Below, in pieces: positions 12,401 through 22,574 of a stretch of DNA of 64,000 bases (position 1 is the stretch's first letter; each line of letters begins with the position of its first letter). Both the position numbers and the translations under genes were made by a program. This stretch comes from Mortierella alpina. Its lineage: Eukaryota > Mortierellomycota > Mortierellomycetes > Mortierellales > Mortierellaceae. The notes beneath the pieces are model-generated. The model saw nothing but the letters and a program-made list of their open reading frames with translations, was not told the origin of the DNA and made no database searches. The stretch is taken from assembly GCA_029449245.1 (NCBI GenBank), contig JANATF010000003.1, positions 1,674,001 to 1,738,000 of the forward strand, written 5' to 3'.

Positions 12401-14982
12401 CGAGGAAAGTGTGGGTTGGCATCGGAGGTACCGTGCGACAGCAGGTTGGAGTGCCTCTCTCCCGATGTTGACGCACCCTCGTGAAGCAATCTGTGGGCAT
12501 GCAGCGTCTCTGCAGGCATGGGTGGTGAGGTGGAGAGTGCTGCTGTGGGCGACAGGTGGTGTTTTGGAGGACTGAACGAGCGCTTGCTGGAGAAGAATGG
12601 CGACAGCGAGGGCGAGGTGTCACCCTCCGCCTCTAATTAAGTGTCGACAAATAAATAACCAGCGATTGTCAGCAGAGCCATTGTAAAGAAAATAAAAAAA
12701 GGGGTAAAGAGACGAAGGTGGAGGAGATGGTAAAGTGAATACTGCTGCAACCTCGGGACACAACGACGTCGCTACCGTTTGTCGTCGTGCCAGAAGAAAA
12801 ATAGGGACGAACCTCGCTTACTGCCTCTGGCCTTGGGCTCTTGTACTTGACACTGAAATCCAGTAACGATGGGGTGGTTGGCAACTGTGGGGCTGAATCC
12901 TAGGTTCAGTCCACGTTTTTCGGAAGCACTCCCGTTACCACTCCGGCTCGAAGCTCTGGTCTTGGTTCCTAGGGGTCTGTTTGAAGGCGGCGACGTGGCT
13001 AGGAACGGGTGCGACAAGGAAAACAACGGTGAACCAGAAGGCGACCCTAAGGGCGACTGCCCACTCATGGCCATATGAATGCTCAGGCGTCCGGGAGGCG
13101 GAGGTGAAGGTGTGGGCGAGGGAATATCATCTCCAAGGCCTAGAGGCCCAGCGTAGATGGGGATGGGATCACTCCCTCCGCCAATGCCGCTTCCGAGGAA
13201 CTGACCATATCGATACGGTCGCTGGGGCGGCGTAATGATGGCGTGTTCCATCTGGCACGACTGGCAATGGCAGCGAGTCTTCTTTGTTGTCGATCCGGAA
13301 GAGTGCTGTCGTTGGCAGTGCGGGTTGCTATAAGATCGCGGTCGGTCCGACCTCGCGGATGATCTGGGGGTGGATGAGTCCCCATCCTCCGCCGCCTTTG
13401 CTTTGATCCTTATTCGACCGCTCTTGGGCGTACGCGTGGGAGTCGAGTCCATGGCTGAATGTGCGGTCGAGCGCCGAGAATCCTGGCCATTCTCTGCTAA
13501 GGCCTCCACACTGCGACTCCAACTATTGGACGATGATTCCAGGTGTGATGTCCGCTTTTCCTGCCGCGGTGAGCCACGCGGGGTTCTGTCCGAGTCCGCG
13601 TTGGCAACCAACCCCGCTAGGCGCTCTTTAGACGGTTGGGTATAGTTGGATGATGTGGTCGGTATTCCAGAGTCTTGGGTCCGATGTTGGTGCCCGTCGT
13701 TCTGCTGCCGCATCTGGAGCTCCTGATACTTGGACAGCTCCTCGCTTGTCCCTTCTCTAGACCAGGCCATGGGTGGGGAAAGCGGCGAATCGTCGTCGTG
13801 GCTGGTGCGTTTCACCTTGGAGCAGCCATTCGGATCTGCAGGCAAGAGTGTTCCTGCTTTCTAAGGACGGGTGTCGAGGCCAACGCAAGTGCCATAACAG
13901 TCGTTTACGGAATAAGGAGAGCAAGGAGCGGATTTTTTTTTCATGCGCGTTTGTGTTGTCAAGACGCGGAGGCGCGAGTTGGGGGTGGAGTGGAAGGCAG
14001 AGCGAGAGAGAGCAAGAGAGAGAGAAAAAGGAAAGGAAAAAATCAGGGGTCAGTTGAATAACATCCAAGGAAATAGGGAGGGCAACCATATCAAGCCAAG
14101 CTATCGAACGAGGGGCGAGAAACACTGAAGGAGAGAAAAGTGACAACGAGAAGGTACAGTATGGTATGAGGTGGGGTGGGATGGGAAACTACGAGTCAGA
14201 GTGTGAATGAGAGCAATTATAGACGCGCGCAGGTGTGCTGTCAGTGTGTTGATGTAGAACACTGCACATTGTTCATGGACCCATGGAGGTGAAAAGTTAC
14301 ACTGCCCGTGGGAGTGTCATTGTCTTCAGCCGGAGGCATGGCAACCGCGCCAGCGAAAGCAACACGAGAAACACGAGTAACCAAGCATAAACGCATACGC
14401 ATAAAGGCACGCGAAGACATCCTCACACCCCTGCCTTTGCGGTCCTTTGCCCTGCCCTGCCCCTGTCCCTGTCCCTCGTTTCCCGCCAGACGAACCACTG
14501 CGCCTTCTGACCACTTGCATCCCACAGCGCATTCACCGTCAATAGCAACCGGGAATTCGCCTAATACAAACAGATGCAATGCACAAGCAGCAAACGCCCA
14601 GCAGACAAGACAAGTCGAAGGTGAGGCAGACACTGGAGGTGTAACACCTGGGGATCGTGAAGATCCAACCCACCAGAAGGGAAAAAATATCCAATCGCTC
14701 AGTGCTGATCTTTTCCTGCTGGACACTGATCTCAAGTGTTAATCCACGAGCACAGCGTACGTGGATAGGGTCCCCACCATTGTAGCCCAATTGTCCGTGC
14801 CTCTGTCCATATGTTTCTTTCTTTTTCTTTTTTGTCAGCGAGTTGCCATAAAGACGCGCTTTTTCTTCGCTCATTACCTCGGCATATGGAGCGGAGGGGC
14901 CTAAGAGGGACGTGGAGGAAGACTCTGCCAGACCCTGAGTCCTGCCACGAGCTTCCATAGGCCATCTCCCGCCGGTATCCAT
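6494..14982 (-). CDS. Protein phosphatase 2A B''-type regulatory subunit with a giant N-terminal extension
   Basis: Exons in transcript order: 14778-14982 (tentative), 12822-13835, 12027-12632, 11184-11804, 9483-11056, 9159-9374, 7146-9064, 6494-7037. All joins from 13835 downstream keep phase, giving about 2230 residues; B'' proteins are usually 500-1100. The B'' core begins at IPPFYFPMGRP (near 1315) and has two EF-hand loops, DQDHDLILDEQD near 1521 and DLDGDGMLTVFE near 1786. The second is canonical for calcium. About 200 residues of polyGln, Ser and polyAla sit between them. The extension is Ser/Pro/His/Gln-rich, with a CHCQSCQ cluster and a Ser-Thr repeat. The C-terminal tail is very acidic. 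The family directs PP2A to substrates under calcium control. The first exon is uncertain: its donor is a weak gtgggg, picked because it gives the required phase. Confidence 0.82.
8546..8596 (-). repeat. CAG/CAA repeat coding polyglutamine
   Basis: An interrupted run of Gln codons inside the PP2A B'' gene, read on the minus strand, coding about 11 consecutive Gln. The run is part of the low-complexity insert between the two EF-hands and is a likely site of length variation. Confidence 0.8.
10641..10686 (-). repeat. Hexamer repeat coding Gly-Ala dipeptides
   Basis: A run of accagc hexamers on the + strand, read on the minus strand as alternating Gly and Ala within the N-terminal extension of the PP2A subunit. 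A similar in-frame repeat at about 12190-12250 codes alternating Ser and Thr. Confidence 0.75.
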
Positions 14983-16755
14983 GTCTTATGTTAACGAGGA
15001 ATAAAAACAAATGAAGAATCTCCTTGATCGACGGTTGCTGGATCGGACCTTGCTGATAGTTTGCTGTTTGTTCGTCAGTGATCGCTCGTTTGATTGAAAA
15101 TTGAAAATGAAGAGATTCGTGCCCTGTATGATTTGCTCGCCGATATGAGGAATAGGACGATGCTAGAGATGCGAACAAAAAGAAAGCCGTGGCCGATCAA
15201 GGGAGCGGCTGACAAACAAAGGCAGTGCCGAGAAAAACTGCAAGGGAAAGGGACAAGAGGGGGAAAAAAAGAGTGCGAGAGTGTGAGAGAGGGGCGTTGT
15301 GTCACAAACACTTGGAAGGGTTGAATGGGAAGAGAGAAAAGAAAGGAACAAAAAAAAATAGGAAGGCGCACACTTCAGCTGTAGGCAACAAGGGGATCGA
15401 ATACGTTTTTTTTTCTATGGTGTCCTGTGCACTCAATTGGGTCAGGGGTGTGAGTAGTAAAAAAAATTGTATATAGTCTTTAAAGCGGACTAACTTGAAG
15501 CCCAAGGTGGCTCTGATCACTCGAGGTGGGGTAAGAGGGTTGAAGAATAAGAAATCAAGTGGGAAGTGAAAGAAAGAAGACGGAGGGAAAAGAGTTGAAA
15601 AAGGAAACAGAGCATCAGGGATAGAAAAAGAAAGAAAGAAAAAAAGAAGGGGTGAGGTGGATGCCCTTCAACAGAGACGGAGAAAAAAAAACAGGGATGC
15701 GTTGTACAGTAGCCATGCTGTCCTTTACTTCCTAGTGCAATGCGTGTAATCGAGAATCCATAGGAGTACATGTACTGTACCAGGATTTGAATACCAACTG
15801 TACATACAGCCCTGGCCAGCTCAGTACCCGTTTCTATGTAGACTAATATGATGCTGTTGTCGTGGCAACGCTGGGAAAAAGAAACAGGGGGTGCAGCAAA
15901 GAGGTACGGGTTCAGGAGAACTCGGAGTTGTACTGTACAGGAATATGCCCGCATCGCTAGCATGATCTATGCACGAGGACGGTAAGACTGTTTAGGAACC
16001 ATTTTGCACCTTACATGTGGGCTAGGCTGTTGAGGAACAAGGATGAGTAATGCGTCGTAATGCCCTGCTTGCCTTACAGACACCGAAAAAACCAACGACA
16101 TTGAACTCTAGCGCAGTTTAATTTTCCGTGGCAAACGTCGTAGCTCGTGGTGGGTATAGGATGGCTGCTGGTCCTGCTACTGCAGCTGGATGACGGTACT
16201 GATGACGGCGTCAAGGCAGGACAGAAAAAGAAGACCAGAAAGGAGAATGGAAAGAGGGGAAGTGTCGAAAGGAATGAGAGCAAGAGCGAGTGCAGGGTGA
16301 CATGTCAGGGCAGTTGTGAATAACTTGGGTTCAATGTATGTCGCATCATAAAGGGGTGAGAGTAGAGCGACAGGCGAACTGAGGTGAACTTCCTGCTCAC
16401 TGACGTCTAACCTGGACACGAAAGACCCTTCCATCAAATTGTCAAAAGGGTTATGCTAGATAGAGATAGAGCGAGCGAAATATGATCCTCGCCCCACTGT
16501 ACGAAATGGCTTGACAGGGGAGGTTGGGGAGACGGGAAAATGGGACAATGCAATCTTGTTACACGACACCGAGCGGGACATGTGCGACGATCGCATATGC
16601 TCGAGGAAACTCTCGTAAGCATGCCCATCATCCAATCGTCGGCTATTGAACGCGACATGCCATGCACTGACCAGCTCAAGTCACACGACAGACACGATCG
16701 TGCGCGTTTTACCATTTGCCTGTCCCTCATGCCGTTTATTGCCATGTCAGTAACA
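14983..16755. other. Intergenic region, about 1.8 kb, no gene seen
   Basis: This lies upstream of the PP2A gene and downstream of the phosphatase gene, both on the minus strand. It is rich in purine/pyrimidine tracts (aaagaaagaaag near 15627, several A runs). It holds a cluster of gtac-containing near-palindromes at 15765-15780 and 15929-15939 (see findings). Open frames here are low-complexity Phe/Leu/Ser stretches from the tracts and were not called. Confidence 0.5.
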
Positions 16756-19700
16756 TCATCCAAAAAATGAAAACTCTTCGCTCGTAGTTGTAACAGGCGC
16801 ATTTCCCTTGGACAGACCCTGGCCCGAAAAATGGCTTTGCGAAGGCATGGCTCGTCCAGGACCCGACTTGGGTGCAATCACCACTGCTCCGGGCATCTTT
16901 GCTGTGAGTTCAATGGCTAGGTGCCACAGAATGGCCTCGAAGCAAAAGACGTACTGCCGCAGACACTGTACCATGGAGAGGCGCTGCTCTCGGAATGTGC
17001 TAACGGTTTTGAGTACAACATCCTCGGGACCCACTGCACTAGACTGATCATCACGATTCGGATCGCGTAGGTTTGACAAGACCGCATCTATGACGCAAAA
17101 CGCGCCTGTTCTGCCGCATCCTGCAGAGCAATGTACAATCATGGGACCCGCCATGACTGATGATGCTGATGTTGTTGAAGAAAAAGACGACAGTGTTGCT
17201 GTGGCTGGTGACTGCACCCGATTGTGCTCGTTAGCCAGCCTCACCACCTCGAGAACTTCCAACGGTGTGTCTGGAACGCCAAAGTCGGGCCAACCAGTGT
17301 ATTGGATTTGGGTTATTATGCGCTCCGCTTCCTGAGGATGACCAAGATGCTGGAGCCGCATTTGACGAACCAACACCGTGGTGTCCGCTACATCTGGCAG
17401 TTCCTCCCTTAAAAAGGTCACGCGAATAGAACCCAGATCCATGCTCGGTTGTTGTACGGACGGCCAGTACTGGTGACACTTGATCCGACCCATCTCCATC
17501 TCCCGCGTCAGCATCACGATCACCCTCGAATTTTGCTCCCACACGATTTTCCAGAAATCAAGAAATGTCGAAGGCAGGGGTCCTTGCGTGGCAATGTACG
17601 ACTTTTCGCCGAACGGCGGCCTCAAAAAAGATGCATTGATATAGTCGTCCACTCCATGCTCGGGCTCCTGAATTCTCACGCGCGTATGGTCGAATGGCCA
17701 GACGTTGTTGTACCGGTTCTTCAAACCCTTTTCGATGCCTGCACCGATGCTGAAGTTGGTGGTCCGGCCAGACCGCATTTCCTGCGGACACATCAACAAA
17801 GCCAGCCTTTTCTTTTCGGCGATTTCCACCCTCTGTGCGCAATTGTTGAAAATTGGGTTAGTATATCCATCACATACTTCTCACCACCCTTACCCGCCGC
17901 AACAATAACATGACCAATACCTGAAAGTCCTGCGCTAGGTTTGACTTTCCGGTGTCTTCGCGAAGAGAATTCAATAGCCACGCTGGCAGCTGTGACCGGA
18001 TGCCATCGACAGAAAATCCAAAAGGAAGTCTGACAGCTACCTCTTCAGTGATGTTGGTGTTGAGTCCCATAGCTTGACGAACACTTTCGAACAAAGGATT
18101 GACATTTGGGTTCTCTATCATCGGGGTCTCGCATGCCACAGTATCTCCAGCGCCGGGCTTTGTAATCATTACAGGCAGCGAGCCGAGATGAAGTCGACGG
18201 GCTGGCGACGTGGCAGAGACCGGCGTTTTTGATATTGCCGTAACAGAAGCTGAAGTCTGTAGGCTATTGTTGTCGCGGTTGGTAGTGCTCATAGTTGTGT
18301 TACGACTGTCTGCACTGCACTGTGATCCATGTTCAGTAGCGAATGCGTTATATCCACCTAGTTGTCGTGTAAAAAAACAAAAAAAAAAAAAAAGAGAGCA
18401 TCAGCAAAGCAAAACAACTGTGAAAACCAGCACTATATGTCAAGTAATGACAACGACAGAGCGTTACCATGGATGTAACCCAGTCTCGCTTCACATCCCT
18501 CCTTGCGGAACTTTTGCGCAATGCAGAATATTGGGGATCCCTTCGACGGCACGGCCCCAGTGGCATCAAAGAAGACAATATTTGAAAACCGTCTCCAGCT
18601 CGAAAAGGCCTCCACTTCTCGCTCCGTAGTCAATTGCTCTGTGACCATCTCCAACGAGTACATGGGCCGCTTGAGCAGCATGTTGGGCACGCTCACGCTG
18701 ACCGCTGACTCGATGGACGAAACAGCATAACAGATGGCAGGACGCATGTCCAAAAGAAGAATTGCAAACTTATCTCCATGGTTGCTATGGGCATGGTCAA
18801 GCAGCTCTGAGACTGCGTTGCAGCTTAGCTCCTTCAAATCTAAAGCCGCCATGGCAGGCATGTCTGGCAGAGTCGCCGACGGGAGAAGAGCTGGAGCCGA
18901 AATTGGTGGTAATTTAAGGGATGAGAGTGCTGAGGTTGAGAACTGAGTGCTGAGTGAGTGGCAGGGCTTGTGGCCACGACGCTCGCTTGGAGCTGTGATT
19001 TTGGAGGAAGGATAAGGCTCCCACTGATGGCCCGACCCCAAGTTCGAGCCTTGTCGGCAATGGGTCGTTGGAGGCATACTGCCTGTCGAGAGCGTATGAT
19101 GGCTACCCGACGATGACTGGCGGTTTGCTGAGGGGATTTCGTTCGAAGAAGAGGATGCAGACGAGAGAGATAGTGGGTGTGATGGAAAGCAAAAGGGGGA
19201 GGATGTCCCAAAACTCTGTATCTCGGTAACAGGTGCTGATGGCGTTTGGACAAGGCGGGGACTTGTCGGTTGAGAGCTAGCTTTGGATGTGCCCCAATTG
19301 GTCAAGGGCACAGACGTGCCTCGAGCAAGGTACTCGGAATTTGGATGATTAGATAAATGAGTAGCCAGCGGATGAGTGAGCGCAAGGTCGGGCGTCTGCC
19401 GGTGTGGTCGTTTTTGTTGAGGTTCCTGTTGTCGGTGTGTGATTGATAATAGGGCTGGGGACGTGCTCGATAACGTGGACGATGTGGTTTCGCAGGCGGG
19501 ATCAGGATCGAGATGAGAATAGAGTACGGATGACGACGATAGCAGTGGGGAGGGGCAGACTGCAGCTGACTCTCTGGTGGGTTTCGAGACAAGCGTCTGG
19601 GGTGCGATCGGTACAGTTGCTGCTGTTGTGATTAAAATCGTCGGCCTGGTCGATGACGGTGCGAGGTTAGGCGTCGGGGCAGTGCTCAAGTGGGCCGGCT

Positions 19701-19821
19701 CCTTAGGCGGGGACGGCAGGAGATGGTTGGTGCTGGGGCTGTTGATCAGGCGACGAGGGCTGTAGAAGAGAGGGCTAGGATAAGAAGTGGACTTTGAATG
19801 AAGTGATGGAGAAGTATCCAT
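16756..19821 (-). CDS. Rhodanese-domain protein tyrosine phosphatase (Pyp1/Ptp2-like)
   Basis: Exons 18468-19821, 17921-18357 and 16756-17832 give 955 residues. The first 320 residues are Ser/Thr/Pro-rich with many SP sites. A rhodanese-like domain follows (about 325-460: FAILLLDMRPAICYAVSSI ... YIHGGYNAF), with the last turn restored exactly by the first splice. No Cys sits in its active-loop position, so it is probably non-catalytic, like the MAP-kinase-docking rhodanese domains of Cdc25/MKP-type proteins. The classical PTP domain fills the C-terminus: YINASF, a mobile loop YTGWPDFGVPD, and the signature HCSAGCGRTG with the catalytic Cys near 832. This pairing is typical of fungal phosphatases that switch off stress MAP kinases. 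That target is inference. The start at 19821 is the first ATG in a frame otherwise open to a GTG. Confidence 0.87.
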
Positions 19822-21311
19822 GTCTTCTCGAAGACAAGGTGCGAAAAACGAAGAGGGGACGTCGGTCACTTAAATATGCAAATGCACTTGTATCTATGCT
19901 AGGCTGATGCAATGAAGGTGGTACAAGACTAGCACAGACGAGGTGTTCCCTTTTCTGTGTTTTCCCTTTTGCATATGAATGAAGGCTTAAATGGGAGCGT
20001 CAACAATGCTTGTCGGAATGTCGAGCGAGATGAATGTTAGGAGAGAGAGATTGAGAGAAAAACGAGCGATAGAAAGAGAAGGATATATCTTTCCAGGCGA
20101 ATAAGTCTGTAGTGTGAGAAACTGGACCACAAGTCTTTTCAATGACGCACTGTACCGCTCTCACTGGCCAACCGCCTTTTGCAGGAACTGGCTGCCATTG
20201 AATCGAGAACAGAATACACTATGACGCCCAGGATGGATTGAGGTGTCATTAAGTGACCCAGCCGGTTGGGGACACTAACCGCAGTTGCTGTGCGCCTGGT
20301 GCTCCCATCATGCACCTTTACGACTGAGAGCTATGTATTTAGACGGATACATTACAATCAGGAATGACGATCGTTATTGTCTGTGTTGGTTTCGACTTCG
20401 TGTTACTCGCACACAAGCGCCCGAGGCTATTGATGTAATCGTCACCAGCATCATGGACCCGGTTCTTCAGGGTTCAAGCTGGAATCCTCGAAGCGCATCT
20501 AATCTGATATCATGTTCTCGCAAATATTACACCCCATTCCAAAGAGAAAGTGAAAAAAAAAATCCATCATGAGCGAAGATCTCGCATCCTGATACGTCGT
20601 CTATGCAGGAGAACTAACCAGCGATTGTCAAACACTTTTAGGACGAAACTATGTTAAGATGGACTAACACGCCTCCCTCGATGAAAAGAAAAGAAAGGCA
20701 TTGCATCGGCATCACCAGTGACCTCATGCGACTAGTCTTCTTTTACGAGCGCAAAATCGCAATGGTCGAGCTAGCATGCGCGTAAACGCCGCGCGACTGA
20801 AGAAAACGAAGGTCAACAAATGCGCCTGCATCATTGAAACGCTACTTAGTCGGCCATTTGTGCATTGGTTCCCCCAGCTCAATGACAAGGTGGCTCGTGC
20901 TCAGGCTTCTTTCGACGCATTCCTCACCAACTAGTCTATGCGTCAGTCTACTCAATCTACTCGTAAACGAGGGTTCCGGGAAGAAGGCTCGTTGGGCCAT
21001 TGAACACGGTCTCCATTCTCCTACAAACAAGACGATACAGTCATGTACTCTTTATGTACTTTAAACAGCAAAGCAGAGACAAAAAGGCGCCATTAGCGCA
21101 TAAAGCACTGGCGCTGGACACTCCTGGCCGCTGGTTTCTGTTTCCACTACACTTGAACTGTGTCGCATGTTAGGGGCAAGACGATTGAGCCCCCGTCGTC
21201 AAGACCCATGAAGGCGCTTGTTGTCATTGATTCAAAAGATTGTGTCGAATACATCAGTGTAGCACAGCGCAGCTGAATCCCACACATGAAAAAAAAATTT
21301 ATTGGTAGAGT
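19822..21311. other. Intergenic region, about 1.5 kb, no gene seen
   Basis: This is the upstream region of the phosphatase gene and the 3' side of the glycolipid-binding gene, both on the minus strand. The part near 20040-20090 is rich in gagaga/aaag tracts, likely the phosphatase 5' leader. No convincing coding region or RNA gene was seen on either strand. Confidence 0.45.
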
Positions 21312-22574
21312 CTATGAGGATGGGATGCGGGCCCAGTGGTGGCCATATCGGACAACAAGTCCGTCTCCATCGACCTCAACCACATTCGAATCCTCCTCCT
21401 CATCCTGCCAGCACTCAACATAGCTGAAATTTGGCTTGTGTCCCGGTCCCGCAAACGCAATGTCGTTCTGGACCGCCCGCAGCTCGAGGTCGGGAAACGA
21501 TACAAGTGCGCTCCTATCCATGGTGGATGTGCAAGACACATCGTCCACAGAGAGGCTTTCGAGATGTTTGCGCATATTTTCTGGCTCAACACCAAGCGTA
21601 GCTCGTCGGAGAGGGAAGAGGAGCGTGCTCGGGCTGATGTCGTAGCCGAGATCCAAATGGACGCAGCCATCAAGATGACTCAAGTGCTCGTACTTCTTGC
21701 TTCCTGTCATACTGGAGGTCCTTGTCAACGGTTTGGGCGCAAATCCAACAGTTGGGCTTGAAGCTGCTGTTGCTGTTGGCGTTGATGCTGTTGATGCCGT
21801 TGATGTTGGTGATGCGAGTGAGGCTGACTTGGAAGAAGGCCTAGGCTGAGTGTCGTTAAGTGTAGGTACTGTGGTAGGGCTTGAAGGTGTATCAGGTGTC
21901 ATTGCAGAAAGGGCTGAGGGCTTGGAGCCGAGCAGGTTGAGGGATGAGAACCTCTTAGAAGCTCTCTTGGCTCCTTTGGGTGGTGGGGTCCAGGTTAGAT
22001 TAATCTTTTCGAAAGGAATTGAGCATTCCGAGTCGGACGAAGACGAATAACAACTGGCAGAATCCGAGAGGTTGGCATCCGCATCCTGCATGCTACAATG
22101 GCTATTGTTACCAGGCGAGTCACTGCCGCACAAAGGTGACGCTTCAGATAGCTGCGAGAGAGCTGAGAGTCCTGACCGGTAAAAGCTCCGGGTCCGTGCC
22201 AGGCGGTGTTCTGTGACCTTGTACCACCGTTGATCCTGATCGACCTCAAGAACGAGACGCTTCTCTTGACCACCAAACATGGCCGACATCTTGACCTTTC
22301 GCGTCATCCACTGGTGGTCGAGGACAATAGTGTATTGGATATATCCTGGCCGTTGCCCTGAAAGCAGGATCTCGCCCTTGACCATGTGAGCAGCATCTGC
22401 GTGCCGAGAATGGGTCAAGGACATATATTCCATTGAACTCTTGTCGAGTCCTCGATAGATAACATGCCTTCCAGCCAGCGATCCTGATAGCGGGGGACTG
22501 TATGGGCGTGGAGATGACATTGTCGGTGAAACGGATGTGGGAATATTGCTGGTGGAGGTCATTGTAGTGGTCAT
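21312..22574 (-). CDS. Putative glycolipid-binding-domain protein with a split domain
   Basis: A single exon of 420 residues. The first part (about 30-145: HVIYRGLDKSSMEYMSL, GYIQYTIVLDHQWMTRKVKM) and the last part (CVHLDLGYDISPSTLLFPLRRATL, with an early Trp-rich strand) resemble the two halves of the putative glycolipid-binding domain (PF06475 type), best known from bacteria as a compact 180-190-residue fold. Here about 150 residues of Ser/Thr/Pro-rich sequence separate the halves. The C-terminus ends WARIPSS after an acidic segment. There is no signal peptide, so it is probably intracellular. Ligand and role are unknown. The family match rests on the LDLG...PLRR strand pair and the order of strands, so it is moderate. 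Eukaryotic copies of this domain are not common, and an old transfer from bacteria is possible but not shown here. Confidence 0.6.
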   Translation of the reverse strand: MTTTMTSTSNIPTSVSPTMSSPRPYSPPLSGSLAGRHVIYRGLDKSSMEYMSLTHSRHADAAHMVKGEILLSGQRPGYIQYTIVLDHQWMTRKVKMSAMFGGQEKRLVLEVDQDQRWYKVTEHRLARTRSFYRSGLSALSQLSEASPLCGSDSPGNNSHCSMQDADANLSDSASCYSSSSDSECSIPFEKINLTWTPPPKGAKRASKRFSSLNLLGSKPSALSAMTPDTPSSPTTVPTLNDTQPRPSSKSASLASPTSTASTASTPTATAASSPTVGFAPKPLTRTSSMTGSKKYEHLSHLDGCVHLDLGYDISPSTLLFPLRRATLGVEPENMRKHLESLSVDDVSCTSTMDRSALVSFPDLELRAVQNDIAFAGPGHKPNFSYVECWQDEEEDSNVVEVDGDGLVVRYGHHWARIPSS

